Assembly: GCA_007922195.1 (NCBI GenBank) | Contig: ML682029.1 | Coordinates: 465,472 to 529,471 of the forward strand | DNA length: 64,000 nucleotides | Direction: 5' to 3' | From: Podocnemis expansa | Taxonomy: Eukaryota > Chordata > Testudines > Podocnemididae | Shown: in pieces, positions 1 to 12,130 of the stretch | Numbering within the stretch: position 1 is the stretch's first letter | Layout: every line of letters begins with the position of its first letter | The notes under the pieces: generated by a model | Database searches by the model: none | The model's input: only the letters and a program-made list of their open reading frames with translations | Told to the model about the DNA's origin: nothing | Program-made: the position numbers and the translations under genes

Positions 1-596
1 CTGGGCTGCATCAAAAGAAGTATTACCAGCAGATCAAGGGATGTGATCATTCCCCTCTATTCTGCACTGGTGAGGCCACATCTGGAATACTGTGTTCAGT
101 TTTGGGCTCCCCACTACAAAAAGGACAGGGACCTACTGGAGAGAGTTCAGAGGAGGGCAACCAAAATGATTAAAGGGCTGGAGCACAAGCCCTATGAGGA
201 AAGACTGAAAGCATTAGGCTTATTTAGTCTGCAGAAGAGAAGATTGAGGGGGGATTTGATAGCAACCTTCAACTACTTGAAGGGGTGCTCCAAGGACAAT
301 GGAGCTCGACTATTCTCGGTAGTAAAGGAGGACAGGACGAGGAGCAATGGTCTCAAGTTGCAGTTAGGGAGGTCGAGGCTGGATATTAGAAAAAACTTTT
401 TTACTAGGCAAGTGGTGAAACATTGGAATGAGCTGCCAAGGGAGGTGGTGGAGTCACCATCTTTGGAGGTGTTTAAGGCCCGGCTAGCTAAAACCATGAC
501 AGGGATGGTTTAGTGGGAGTGGTCCTGCCTCTGGCAGGGGGTTGGACTAGATGACCTATGAGGTCCCTTCCAACCCTAGGATTCTATGATTCTATA
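1..596 (+). mobile_element. CR1 LINE, 3' end fragment
   Basis: An open frame at 43-513 reads the C-terminal part of CR1 ORF2: [16 protein letters not shown], then [21 protein letters not shown], then [12 protein letters not shown]. This is the conserved tail after the reverse transcriptase palm. The element ends at about 595 in the ATTCTATGATTCTAT 3' repeat that marks CR1. The left end runs off the window, so the full length is unknown. Confidence 0.9.
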
Positions 597-977
597 CATG
601 ACTTGCCAGAGAAACGACCCCCCCTACCATAGCAACCCACGGCCCAAGTGAGGCCTACACTTCAGCACCTTTCTCACCGTCCTACAGAAGAGATCACATA
701 CAATTTCCCTTACACAGTAACGTTGTAACAAACTTGTAACAGAACTTGTCAGTCAACACAGAACTTAGAACTAGAACCTTCCCTTGTCAATCGCTGGTGG
801 AAGCCATTTTGCTTTACAGTAAAACTCCATTTTGTTTTCACATCAAGACAGATTTTACATTCAAGCGTGGTTTACGTCACTCTGAACTACATTCTATTCA
901 CCATCATTTACATCATTACCCTGCACATACCTTCAACAACATGCTTTTGCTTTCTTAACTTCTATAGGGGTTACACA
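597..977. other. No gene seen
   Basis: AT-rich sequence between the CR1 3' end and the truncated Gypsy LTR. Short open frames only, with no recognised motif and no similarity to other parts of the window. Confidence 0.5.
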
Positions 978-1706
978 TGCAACAAGTCCCTGGCACAGGG
1001 GCATCACACACAGCGTCACTGGGGTGTAGAGGATGTTCTCAGTCTGTTTCACACATCGCAGGCCCTCTGTCCAGCCTGGCAGCACTGCTTTGAGCCAGGG
1101 AGTCAGAGACACAGGCTCTGGCAGTGGCCACACGTCCCCAGGCTCTAGGGCCCCAGCATCAGACTCCCTTTCACTGTTCCCCAGTTACTCACTCCAAACA
1201 GCTCCAGCCCTGGCTCCCACCCCCGCTCTGCTTTAGTGTGGCTCTCTGGAGTGCTCCTTGAGCCCCTCTGGTTCTGCTGCTATGTGTCTGCACAAATCAG
1301 TTCATCTCCTCGGCTCCTTCTCTGGCCTCCTGCACCCCAGCTCCAGACAACTCCAGCTCCAGCTCTGCTCAGCTCTCTGTTGGTCCAGCCGCTGTAGGTC
1401 TGCTCTGCACAAATCAGCTCAGCCCAGCTCCCTTGCCTGGGTTCTCTGGCTCCCACCTGCTGGCTGCTTAGGGCTTCCTCCTTAGCTGGGCCCAGACATG
1501 TCCAGCCTGCAGTTTCAACTCAGGGGGTGGGGTGTACTCTCCTGGCTCCCTCATTGTCCTGTCCAGCCAGTCAATCGGATTATCTTGGAAAACTGGAGTC
1601 TCTCACTGGCCCCGGGGCTGTCTGTTTCAGGGTCCTTCTTCCCGGCTGCAGTGGCCAATCAGAAAGGCCCATTCAATTTCACTAGCGGGCTGTCAGTCCC
1701 CCTACA
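978..1706 (-). repeat. 3' LTR of Gypsy element C, truncated
   Basis: Direct repeat of 6188-6954, sharing for example the stretches starting TGCAACAAGTCCC and ending CCCCNTACA. On the minus strand it starts TGTAGGGGGACTG. It lacks the R-U5 part present at 5787-6187 of the other LTR, so its downstream end was lost. Confidence 0.85.
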
Positions 1707-1896
1707 TTCCCCCCTGCTAAAATTCTGCCACAGCCAGCGTTTTTACAGCAGCACATTCAGGTCCCATAGTAACAACGTTTACATTTACAAGAACAGTGAC
1801 AGGTTAAATAAGAAATTTAAGAATTAACAGAACATTTAACAACTTTAACACTCCATGACCACTCATACATGGTGTACCTGGTAATACTGATTAACA

Positions 1897-2733
1897 CTAT
1901 ACAGATTTTATAGCATAATCATTTCTAAGTCTAACAGGTGGTACTCCCTTAGTAGTTCTCCGGGATCTTCTTAAGACTCGTGGTTCATTAGCCATATTTT
2001 CTACCCTCATGCCCTCAGGTAACCCTAGATCTGCTTGATGTGTCTGACAATTTCCATTATGGTTTGGGTTTGTCCCACTCCGTTCCCCAGGGTATTCAGT
2101 TTGCGGGACCAGAACCATCCCCCCATTGGTTTCAGCCTTCTTCTGGCATGCTGGCTTACATCTCCTATGGTCTCTAATTGAACTAAGGATGCAATGTTTT
2201 AGCTGGTCCCTATGCACTATATTTTCAGGGCCTCCTTGTTCCGGCTGGATAGTGTAATCTGGCAACTCAGGGTTGTTGTGAGCAACAACAATGTGGGGAT
2301 TTGACTCCCAGTTGTCCTGTATTTTATTGCTCCCCCAGCATCTATGGTTATGGACCAGTACACGGTCACCAGGCCTGATGAGAACCCCATTACACTTGCA
2401 GTTGTAAGTCCTTTTCCTACTTTGGGCTGTGTCTTTAGTTGTACTGAGAACAACTTCACAAGTTGTCTTTAGCCTGCTGTGGACACCTTTGACGTGGTCA
2501 TCATAATCAGTGACCTCATCCTTAGAGGGGCAGAATTCTTGGTGCTTCTCTGGCAACACCCTCAAGTTAGCCACCTGTGCAGTAATCAGCCCCTGGGGCT
2601 CCACTTGCACTGGGACTGGTTGTCTCCCACCACACCTTTCCTGAGAGAAGGTAACTTGTTTTCCCCTCTCTCTCCTAGTCACCTGCAGCTCATTTCTATT
2701 GCCTTCAAATGTTACCTGCACCTGAGGAACCAC
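1897..2733 (-). pseudogene. Gypsy pol remnant: integrase C-terminal region
   Basis: A 278-residue open frame. Its middle has the integrase C-terminal barrel signature (RPGDRVLVHN, then DNWESNPHIVV, then PDYTIQPEQGGP and IVHRDQLKHC). The end (LRRSRRTTKGVPPVRL) is the typical basic pol terminus of vertebrate Gypsy elements. The zinc-binding and catalytic core domains are absent upstream, so this is an inactive fragment. It lies next to the 3' LTR, as expected for the end of pol. The start methionine is only the first in frame. Confidence 0.8.
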
Positions 2734-2961
2734 CTCATCAAGCCAGTGGACCTCTACAGTTCTATTTCAAGGTTGCAGCGCCACAGCTTTCCCGCTTGAA
2801 TTTAGGAGGCTTGACTGTACTCTTTGCTTCACAGCATTAGTCAGTATGCTGGCAGCCTGTAAACCATTAGGTAGGCTTGTCTCAGATGCAAGCTCTATAA
2901 GCCCTTGATGTCCACGGGTATTTCCTGATACCCAGCAGTGTTTATTAAAGACCTTTCTTCT

Positions 2962-3450
2962 TCAGGGAGGGATAACAGTTGTCTGTCTTCTGCCCACCTT
3001 AACCGTTCCACTTTGCCCTGTGGGGCCCAGGAAATGACTCTGCCACTCAGTTTGAGTCAATACTCTACTCAGCACACCATCTTTCTTAGAGTGCCCATGT
3101 TGCTTCATTCTCCTGGTTCCTGCTCTTGGCAACAGCAGCTCCCTCAGCTCACTAATAATATTTGTTCCTAGAATTCCTGGGACAACTTCTCTCATATGAC
3201 TTCCTTCAGAGACTTTGTCTTTTCAGATGAAGCTACATTTTCTTGGCAGTGTCTGGCCCATGTACTGCATGTCTGCTTCCAGGCATCCCACCCTGGGGAT
3301 TGCCAGCCCATTAACTGCTGTTAGATGTACAAACTGGGTATTGTGCATGAGCAGCAACTTGTCCTTCAAATATTTTTTAAAATGTGAGTCAGTAATGGTG
3401 GTGACTTCTGAGCCAGTACCTAACAGACATCTGGGCTTCACCCCTGCCAT
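2962..3450 (-). pseudogene. Gypsy pol remnant: retropepsin-like protease
   Basis: The 3223-3450 frame holds the motif LGTGSEVTTI followed by FKKYLKDKLLL and LTAVNGLAIPRVGC. The frame at 2962-3195 continues the domain with GILGTNIISELRELL, the second conserved protease block. The catalytic Asp of the usual D-T/S-G triad reads Gly here, so the enzyme is dead. Two frames are needed to cover the domain, showing at least one frameshift. Confidence 0.75.
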
Positions 3451-3639
3451 ACATACTTCAGCAGTTAGACAGTCTCCAAATGCTCACGCACTGAAGTCAC
3501 TAGATATGCTGGCATTGTCTGTGCTCCTTCCAACTCTGTATGCAGACTGATTTTCCACCAAGGACAGGCCTAGGAATCCCTCTAATACAGCTTGGCCTTT
3601 TACCACAGATAGGTCCCTCACTCCTGGTGTCCCATTGGT

Positions 3640-4000
3640 TTCAAGTGCCTGTGACTCTGGTCTCCATCTCAGTGGGCATTCTCGAGTATGCCCTGGCTTT
3701 CCACAAGCATAACAAATGTATCTTCCAAGCTCATCCTTCAGTGGAGACCTTCAGGCTCCTGGAGCCCTTGGACACACTGGCAATGTAGTGGGATTTTTTT
3801 CTTTCATCATCTCAGTCATAACTTTCAGCATCTCCTCCTGTTGGACCATCAATTTTTGTACAGCTTCACTTAAACTTTCCAATGTTCACTGTGTTTGGGG
3901 CTCAGCTTTTTCCCCAGTAGTTCAATTCACTAGGCCTCCACTTCGTGCCCAGGGATTAGTCTTGGTTGTCTCTTCTCCAAGAACTTCCTCCTCTTCAGAT
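3640..4000 (-). pseudogene. Gypsy gag C-terminal part with zinc knuckle
   Basis: Minus-strand translation of 3676-3714 gives one CCHC knuckle, CYACGKPGHTREC (C-x2-C-x4-H-x4-C), the nucleic-acid binding motif of Gypsy gag. Upstream of it (to 4000) the frame reads a helical Gln/Lys/Glu-rich stretch, then the solo LTR at 4005 interrupts it. The sequence passes on towards the protease remnant at 3450. Confidence 0.75.
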
Positions 4001-4004
4001 CATG

Positions 4005-5009
4005 TGTGATGTTATCTGGGTCTAGGGGACTGTTTATTATTATTTTTCATATTAATATTTCATATTTGCAATAAGCTATATGTGAAATACCATGTTTGGT
4101 GTCAATAGAAATGCTGTAATCTGCCAAGAATGATTATGTGGTTTATATGCAGGTAGCATGCCTGTATTAGAAATCTATTTGTTTTTATGTGTGTTCCAAG
4201 TGATGTCTTCCTAAGGCAATCCGAGACTGGGTGTCTGCAAAACTATTGTTCCCTTTTATGGCTCCCATCGGGGGCCTCCCAGCTGCAGTGGGCCCAAGAA
4301 GAAACCTGTCTGACCAGTTACCCAGAATGACCATGTGGCCCAACTCCATTTTGATCTGTCAAGGACTCTGAGATAAAAGGCAGGGGACCTATCTCCATTT
4401 TGTCTTTTGGTCTTCAGTCTTCCCGCAACCAACACCCCCACCCCCGGAACTATTCTGCTGGGACTGAACAAAGGACTGAGACCCACCCAGCTGCTGATGC
4501 TGATGCTGGGTGCACACCAGAGGAGTGGGACTACCCTTCAAACTACAGGATCTTTGAGGATTTGCTTTCTATGGACTCCAAGTCATTTGTATATATGTGA
4601 TCCACTTTGACCCTTTAACATCTCTCATATTCTGTTAGTTTTCCTTTTATATTAAACCTTTAGTTGTAGTTAGTAAAGGATTGGCTGGCAGTATGGTATT
4701 TTGGGTAAGATCCAAGCCTATATTGTTCTGGGTGATGTGGCTGGCCCTTTTGGGATCAGGAGAACCTATTTCTTTAAGCGACCCAGTGGCTAGAGGCGAC
4801 CATAGGAACTGATGTGCAGTAAGGGGGCTGTTTCTGCTTTGTTATGCTTAGTGATGACCAGAGTAAGGGAATCAGGAGCATGTTTTGTTACTGACTGGGA
4901 GACTTGTTTAAGTACCACCCATCAGTGGTTTGGGAGTTTGGCCCCTGGTTTTGCAGCTTGCCCTGATTTTGGCACATTCAGAAGGTTATCCCAGGAGGCC
5001 TGGGTGACA
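4005..5009 (+). mobile_element. Solo LTR, family LTR-A, inserted in Gypsy C
   Basis: A 1005-bp unit starting TGTGATGTTATCTGGG and ending GGTGACA, flanked by TCATG (4000-4004) and CCATG (5010-5014), a 5-bp target duplication with one mismatch. Copies lie at 23067, 38962, 42638, 45445 (reversed) and elsewhere. A TATA-like GATAAAAGGC sits at about 4374. No coding interior is seen in any copy, so these are solo LTRs. It post-dates the Gypsy copy it interrupts. Confidence 0.85.
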
Positions 5010-5029
5010 CCATGTAATAGCAACCTGCA

Positions 5030-5530
5030 TTAGTTCATGGAACTTCTTACCAGGCTCTTCCCTAAACCTCCTTGTCATTTCCCAGGGGTCCCAACACTAA
5101 CTGCTCTTTCAAGACCATATCTGGGTCTATAACTCGATGAGGATCTCGCCGCTCAACTTTGCTCATCTTTTCCTGGAGCTCATATGCATATGCTCAGACA
5201 GTTTCACCAGGCTCCTGTTTTCTTTCAAAGAACTCCTTTAATCAGGTTCCAATAGGTACCTTGTCTCCATACACTTCTAGGAGGAGTTCAAACACTTTTT
5301 CAACATTCTTTTTGTCTGCTTGCACCATGAACTTTACTGTGGCTTGGCCTGGCCCTTAAGGTGTTCCTCAATGAAGTCCATACAGTCTTCCTCAGGTATT
5401 TGTAGCACACGCATAGCCACCCTCACAGACTTGATCCACTCCTCCACTGTAATGTTTCCCGGCCTAGTTGGGAAACCGCTAAACTCTGTCACCTTCCGTT
5501 CCCGTGGAACATAGATGAAAAGAGGAGTTT
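5030..5530 (-). pseudogene. Gypsy gag remnant
   Basis: The minus strand reads the capsid-like segment TEFSGFPTRPGNITVEEWI and then RVLQIPEEDCMDFIEEHLKG in one frame. It continues in a second frame with FMVQADKKNVEKVFELLLEV and PGETV..AYAYELQEKMSKVERRDP. Several stops and frameshifts break it. It resembles the gag type also seen at 25579-26060. Confidence 0.7.
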
Positions 5531-5763
5531 TTTTTAGCTTCTGCCCTCTGCTACTCTATTACTGCCTTGGCCAGGGCTAGGGCTTCTCTCTGTTCATTCC
5601 TGGCTTGTTGTAACGCCTCAGCTTGGTCTGAGAATCTACGCTGGAGCTTGGCAAACTGGGCCTGTAGTTCTTCAATTCCAGCTATGGTAGGACACTCAAA
5701 CAGGCCTGGACTATGTTACCAGAACTAAACCAGCTAACCAATGGGGTGGGTTTTACGGATAGG

Positions 5764-5783
5764 ATCCTATTCGTAGACACCAA
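5764..5783 (-). promoter_or_regulatory. Putative primer-binding site of Gypsy C
   Basis: On the minus strand, just past the 5' LTR end, the sequence reads TGGTGTCTACGAATAGG. A TGG-starting stretch two to four bases after the LTR is the usual place for pairing to a tRNA 3' CCA end. The matching tRNA was not identified. Confidence 0.4.
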
Positions 5784-5786
5784 TTA

Positions 5787-6954
5787 TGTAAGTGGGGGGA
5801 TGTACACACTATCGTGGGGAACTTTTCTGGTTTATGCACCACGCCGGTGAAGGTGTGGAGCAACCGGTTCTGAGCCCTTGCTCCCACTTCCTTTACCCAG
5901 GGACCTGCCTGACTTCAAAGGCTCCCCTCCCACTCTCCTGCATGGTGGGACCCCTCTAACTCCAACAAGACTGGCCCCAGAGCTCCTGAGGGCTTGACCC
6001 CCAATCTTGTTGTAGTCATTCAAGGCAGGAGGTTGGGTGTCCCCACTCTGGGATGCTGACTGCACTGGAAGCTTCCCTAGCCCACCACTCACTGTATGCA
6101 CTTTAAAGTAATACAATTTATTAAACAAACAGCAATCAAAAATCAAATTTAAAGAAAGAAAAGAGGAGAAAGGTTAAAGGTAAAACATGCAACAAGTCCC
6201 CTGGCACAGGGGCATCACACACAGCGTTTCTAGGGTATAGAGGATGTTCTCAGTCTGTTTCACACATCGCACGCCCTCTGTCCAGGTCTGGCAGCACTGC
6301 TTTGAGCCACGGAGTCAGAGACACAGGCTCTGGCAGTGGCTACACGTCCCCAGGCTCTAGGGCCCCAGCATCAGACCCACTTTCACTTTTCCCCAGTTGC
6401 TCACTGCACCCAGCTCTAGACAGCTCTAGCCCTGGCTCCCAGCCCCGCTCTGCTTTAGTGTGGCTCTCTGGGACACTCCGTGAGCCCCTCTGGTTCCACT
6501 GGCATGCATCTGCACCAATCAGATCAGCTCCTTGGCTCATTCTCTGGTCTCCTGCACCCAGCTCCAGACAACTCCAGCGCCAGCTCTGCGCTATTCAGCT
6601 TGGCTTGGCTCTCAGCTGGGCCAGCTGCTCTGGGTCTGTTCTGCACAAATCAGCTCAGCCCAGTTCCCTTTCCTGGGTTCTCTGGCTCCCAGCTGCTGGC
6701 TGCTTAGTGCTTCCTCCTTAGCTCAACCCCACACATTCTCCAGACATAGCCAGCCTGCAGCTTCAGCTCAGGGGCAGGGGAGCACTCTTCTGGCTCCCCC
6801 ATTGTCCTGTCCAGCCAGTCAATCGGATTATCTTGGAACACTGGCCTCTCCCACTGGCCCCGGGGCTGTCTGTTTCAGGGTCCTGCTTCCAGGCTGCAGT
6901 GGCCAATCAAAAAGGCCCATTCGATTTCACTAAGGGGCTATCAATCCCCTTACA
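5787..6954 (-). repeat. 5' LTR of Gypsy element C
   Basis: On the minus strand it starts TGTAAGGGGATTG and ends near ...CTTACA, about 1168 bp. A minus-strand AATAAA (plus TTTATT near 6117) marks a likely polyadenylation signal. The 104-codon open frame at 5832-6146 lies wholly inside the LTR and is not taken as a gene. Confidence 0.7.
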
Positions 6955-7420
6955 TATGTGTAAATGTCGTATTTATAGGAGAAGTTAGGAATATGTATGT
7001 TATATCTGTGTTTCAATTTATTTGATTCTGAGAAACATCCCAGATGGAATATCTACAGTCATTGTCTCCTTAATGGCCCATTAAGGGAACCACAGGGACA
7101 ATGGGCCTTGGTAGAAACCTGCTCAGTGACTCATCCTGACCAAGTGCCTCAACTCCATTTTGATTTGCAAAAACTCCATGCGGCATGAAGAAGGCCAGAG
7201 GTGATAAAAGGCCACAGCCCTAGCTCTATTTTGTCTTCAGTCTGCAACCATCACCCATCTCTGGAACTATTCCTCTACAAATGGACAAAGAACTGAGGCC
7301 CACCCAGGTTCAGGCTGTCCACCAGAGGAATTGAACAAAGCTGCAAATTCCAAATTCTTCCACGGACTTGCTTTACACAGACCCCTTAATCATTTCTATG
7401 TCTGTGCTTCACCCCAAAGG
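6955..7420 (+). repeat. LTR-A fragment, forward
   Basis: Matches the part of LTR-A from about 130 bp after its start to about position 590 (for example the stretch around 7068 with CTTAATGGCCCATTAAGGGAA). It stops at about 7420, where a reversed LTR-A piece begins. Confidence 0.75.
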
Positions 7421-8160
7421 AGCAGCCGCATAACCCAGAACAATACAGATTTGGATCTTACCCAGAATGTCAGACTGCAAGCCAATCCTTTAGTAACTAC
7501 AACTAAAGGTTTAATATAAAAAGAAAAGAACAAAATATGAGAGATGCTAAAGGGTCAGAGTGAATCACATACATACAAATGATACAGAGTCCACAGACAG
7601 CAAGTCCTAGAACAATATGTAGTTTACAGTTTAGTCCAATTCCTCTGGTAGACACCCAGCACCTGGATGGGTCTCAGTCCTCTGTTCAGTTGCAGAAGAA
7701 TAGTTCCAGGTATTGGTTGCAGATTGAAGACTGAGGACAAAACAAAGCTGGGGCTGCTGCCCCTCATCACCTCTGTCCTTTCCTATGCTGTGCAGAGTCC
7801 TTGCAATTAAAATGGATTTGAGTCACACAGGCAAGTCCCAGCAGTTCAGCTGGCCTCTCCCTGGGCCCACCATACTTGGGAGTTTCCCAATGGACCATTA
7901 GGGAGACAATGGAATGGTTGCAAGCATCCATTCTGGGAGTGGCCCCGAATCAAAATAATTTGGAACACAAATAGAACAAACATATTCGCAACCTCCAATA
8001 TGGATATGACACCTACACACAAATCATAGAATCATTCCCAGCAGATCACACCCCTTCATTTGGTACCAAACTTGGCACATCTCGCATGGACCATTGCAAA
8101 CATGAAACATTAATATGAAAGATAGTCATAAACAATGCCCTAAACCCAAACAGTGTCACA
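7421..8160 (-). repeat. LTR-A fragment, reversed
   Basis: Reverse complement of LTR-A from about position 740 to its start. The plus strand ends in CAGTGTCACA at 8160, the complement of the TGTGA start. Together with 6955-7420 it forms a tail-to-tail inverted pair with essentially no spacer. Confidence 0.75.
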
Positions 8161-8628
8161 CAGGCCTCACTAAGGGACACGTAAAACAAGCCAGTTCTTC
8201 CAGGAACAATGGAGCATTGATAAGCGAATGCTCATGTTACTCAGATGGACGAACCTGTACAAGAATTTTGTTTATCACCTAACTCTGATGAAGGGAGTGA
8301 AGGAACATATTAAACAGTGGAGACATTATGCTGTTTTTTCTCTCTCTGTCATCCAAGGGTACAAAAGGAGTCGCTGATGTGATTGCAGAGCCCCTGGCCA
8401 TTATCTTTGAAAACTCATGGAGCACAACTGGAGAAGGATAGGATGCCTATGGCACAGAGAGGACACTGGCAGCTGGTTACCTCTGGCAGCAGACAGTGCT
8501 CCACCCCCTCCTCCCATCCCACCCTCTGTTGTGGTGAAGACCCTTTACGTGGTGCTAGAGACAATGGATGAGGTGGAATAGCAGACGCCATGCACCCCCG
8601 AGGCTGGGAGGATCACTACCATCACACC

Positions 8629-9148
8629 CAGGAGGAAACGTCAGGTTGTTGTGGTTGGAGACTTTTTTCTGAGGGGGATGGAGGCACCCATCTGTCGCCC
8701 TGACAAGGCTTCTTAGGAAGTATGCTTCCTGCCAGAGGCCCATATCCAAGACGTTACGGAGGAATTGTTGACAATCATCTGCCCCTCTGACTAGTACCCC
8801 ATGCTACTCGTCCATTTGGGAACCAATGATACTGTGAGAGGTGATCCTCAGCAGATCAAGGTGACTACAGAACTCTAGGAGCGAGGGTGAAGGAGTTCGG
8901 AGCACAGGTGGTGTTCTCCTCGATCCTTCCATTCAAGGGTAGGGGCCTAAGCAGTGACAGATGCATCCTGGAGGTGAATGCCTGGCTACAAAGATGGTGT
9001 CATCAGGAGGGCTTTGGCTTCCTCAACCATGGGATGCTGTTCCAGGACGAGGGACTGCTACACAGAGATGCACTCCACCTATCAAGAAAGGTGAAAAGCA
9101 TATTTGGATGCAGACTGCCTAACCTAGTGAGGAGGGATTTAAACTAGG
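8629..9148 (+). pseudogene. CR1 ORF1 remnant (SGNH-esterase-like domain)
   Basis: Frames read RKRQVVVVGDFFLRGMEAP, then PMLLVHLGTNDTVRGD, then FGAQVVFSSILPFKGRG, WCHQEGFGFLNHGMLF and GLLHRDALHLSRKVKSIFG, ending RDLN-stop. The GD(S)-like, GTND and D-x-x-H blocks are those of the esterase domain of CR1 ORF1, which acts in the RNA-protein particle. The Ser of the GDS block reads Phe here. Stops and frameshifts separate the blocks, so no protein is made. Confidence 0.8.
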
Positions 9149-9414
9149 CTTGAAGGGGGAAGGTGACCAAAGCCCCCGTGTAAGAACACAATGTGGGAGA
9201 CCTGGGGGAAGGGATGGAACTTGGGGGGTGCGTGGACTGTAACACCAGGGATAAAAGAGACAGTAGTTGGAGCATGGGGAGTGGGGTCAAATAATTGTCT
9301 TAGGTGTCCTAATAAAGCCCTAATACCTGAGTCAAGTGAGGAAGGACAATGCTGAGAGAAAATGCAAGGAAGAAGATGCAATAGAACTGAAAATCAACAG
9401 ACGAAAGTATTTAA

Positions 9415-9996
9415 TTGGCCCAGTATTTTAGGGGCTTGTACACAAATGCAAGGAACCTGGGAAACAAGCAGGAAGACTTGGTAGTACTGGCGCAGACAAG
9501 GAACTATGATATAATTGGAATAACAGATGCATGGTGGGATAGCTTGCATGACTGGAGCTCTGCCATGGATGGGTATAAATTGTTCAAGAAGGACAGGCAG
9601 GGCAGAAGAGGGGCAGGAGCAGTGCTATATATAAAAGAACTGTATGACTGCTCAGGGCTCCACTATGGAAGTATAAACGAGCCAGTTGAAACTCTGGGGG
9701 TCAAGTTTAGAGAAGAGGGCAACAAGGGGGTTGCCATGGTGGGTGTCTGCTATAGACCGCCAGACCAGAAGGAGGAGATGGATGAGGCATTCTATGGACA
9801 ACTAGCAGAAGTTTCTAAATCACAAGTCCTGATTCTCATGGGGGACTTCAATTTTCCTGACATCTGCTGGGAGGGCAATACAGTAATGCACAGGAAGTTT
9901 TTGGAGAGCGTTGAGGACAACTTCCTGGTGCAAATGCTGGAGGAACCAACTAGGGGCCTTGCACTTCTCAACCTGCTGCTCACAGAGAAGAATTGA
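9415..9996 (+). pseudogene. CR1 ORF2 endonuclease domain (APE-type), broken
   Basis: A 193-residue open frame with the apurinic-endonuclease blocks of CR1: GLYTNARNLGNKQEDL, DIIGITDAWWDS, YKLFKKDRQGRRGAGAVLYI, VCYRPPDQ, and LILMGDFNFPDICWE. The domain nicks target DNA to prime reverse transcription. It ends at a stop inside the domain (LLLTEKN-stop) where the family normally reads on. The DNA after it keeps CR1 character in another frame. Confidence 0.85.
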
Positions 9997-10042
9997 CTGG
10001 GGAAGTAGAAGTGAATGGCAACCTGGGCAACACTGACCATGA

Positions 10043-12130
10043 GTGGTAGAGTTCAAGATTCTGATTACTGGAAAGAAGGAAAGAAGCAAAATGCAGACCC
10101 TGGACTTCAGAAAAGCAGATTTTGGCTCCCGAAGGGAGCTGATGGGCAGAATCCCTTGGGAGGCTGATCTGAAAGGGAAAGACATCCAAGAAAGCTGGCT
10201 GTATTTTAAAGAAATCTTGCTAAGGGCACAAGAAGATACCATTCTGATGAGCAGAAAGAACAGCAAATGTGGAAGATGCCCAGCGTGGCTTAACAGAGAA
10301 CTTTGCGCTGATCTAAAACATAAGAAGAAAGCTTACAGGAAGTGGAAGCTTGGACAGATGACTAGGGAGGCATACAGAGATATTACTCAGGACTGCGGGA
10401 ATAAAATCAGAAACATCAAAGGACAATTGGAGTTGCAGCTAGCAAGGGATATGAAGGATAACAGGAGGGGGTTCTACAAATATGTCAACAACAAGAAGAG
10501 GATCAAGGATGGCATAGGTCCCTTACTGAATGGGGCAGGTATCCTCGTGGTGGAGGATGCGGAAAAGGCTGAAGTGCTCAATGATTTTTTTACTTCTGTT
10601 TCCACAGGGAGGGCCAGCTTCCAGCCCACTACACCAGGTATGGCAGATTGGAGAGAAGAAGAGAGGCCATGGTGATGGAAGGTCAGGTTAGAAACTACTT
10701 AAAGAAGCTGGATGTTCACAAGTCCATGGGGCCAGATAAACTGCATCCGAGGGAGTTGGCTGACGAGATAGCAGTACCTCTGGCCTTTATCTTTGAAACC
10801 TCCTGGTGAACAGGGAAGGCCCCGAATGACTGGAAAAAAGCAAATATAGTATCTATCTTCAAGAAAGGGAAAAAGGAGGATCCGGGGAATTACAGACCTG
10901 TCAGCTTCACCTTAGTCCCTGGAAAAATCAGTCAAGCAGGTTCTCAAAGAATCCATCCTGCAAAACTTGGAGGAAAATAGAGTGATCAGGAACAGTCATC
11001 ATGGATTCACCAAGGGTAAATCATGCCTGACCAACCTCATTGCCTTGTATGATGAGATGACGGACTTTGGATGCAGGGAGAGCCATTGACATGATATACT
11101 GCAACTTTAGCAAGGCTTTTGATACAGTTTCTCACAGCATTCTTGTCAGCAAGTTAAGGAAGTATGGGTTGGATGTGTGGACAGTAAGGTGGATAGAAAA
11201 CTGGCTCGATCAACAATTTCAGCGAGTAGGAATCAATGGCTCCATGTCTAGTTGGCAACCAGTAACGAGTGGTGTGCCCCAGGGGTCAGTCCTGGGGCCA
11301 GTTCTGTTCAACATTTTCATCAATGATCTGGATGATGGGATAGATTGCACACGCAGTAAGTTTTCAGATGACACCAAGCTGGGGGGAACGGTAGACATGC
11401 TGGAGGGTAGGGACAGGATTCAGGAAGACCTAGACAAAATTTGAGCAGTGGGCCAATAGAAATCTTATGAGGTTCAGCAAGGACACGTGCAAAGTCCTGC
11501 ACTTCGGAAGGATAAACCCCATGCATTGCTACAGGCTAGGGAGCGATCAGCTAAGTAGCAGCACTGTAGAAAAGAACCTGGGGGTCATGGTGGATGGGAA
11601 GCTGGAGATGAGTCAACAGTGTGTTCTTGCTGCCAGAAAGGCCAATGCCATTCTCGGCTACATTAGTAAAAGTGTTGCCAGCAGATCGAGGGATGTGATT
11701 GTTCCCCTCTAACTGTGTCCAGTTTGGGGCTTCCCACTACAAAAAGGACATGGACAAATTAGGAAGAGTACAGTGGAGGGCACCAAAAATGATCGAGGGG
11801 CTAGAGCACAAGACTTACAAAGTGAGACTGAAGGAACTAGGCGTATTTATCCTGCAGAAGAGAAGACTAAAGGGGGATTTGATAGCAACTTTCAGGTACT
11901 TGAAGGGGTGCTGCATGGAGGACAGAACTCTGCTGTTCTCAATAGTAGCAGAGGACAGAACAACGAGCAATGGTTTCAAGTTACAGCTGTGGGGGTCAAG
12001 GTTGGATTTCAGGAAAAGCTTTCTTACTAGGAGGGTGGTGAAGCATTAGAATGGCCTACCTAGAGAAGTGATGGTCTGTCCATCTTTGGAAATATTTAAC
12101 GCTTGGTTAGACAAAACCCTGGCTTGGGTG
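10043..12130 (+). pseudogene. CR1 ORF2 reverse transcriptase, broken
   Basis: Frames at 10043-10675, 11067-11444, 11467-11712 and 11699-12049 together cover the linker, palm and C-terminal part. Visible blocks are [63 protein letters not shown] (catalytic block, with FSDD for FADD), [15 protein letters not shown] and VQFGASHYKKD. Each join needs a frameshift or passes a stop. The 3' end follows at 12235. Confidence 0.85.

Larger units (their letters stand above)
978..6954 (-). mobile_element. Gypsy-type LTR retrotransposon, internally deleted (element C)
   Basis: Two direct repeats, 978-1706 and 5787-6954 (homologous over 6188-6954), flank a minus-strand interior. Reading the minus strand gives: 5' LTR, primer-binding-like site, broken gag, a CCHC knuckle, a retropepsin remnant, and the C-terminal end of integrase before the 3' LTR. 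Reverse transcriptase, RNase H and most of integrase are missing between about 2900 and 2740. A solo LTR (4005-5009) is inserted in the gag region. The element cannot encode its own movement. Confidence 0.85.

Noticed and set aside
5832..6146. 104-codon minus-strand frame
   Set aside because: Entirely within the Gypsy C 5' LTR.
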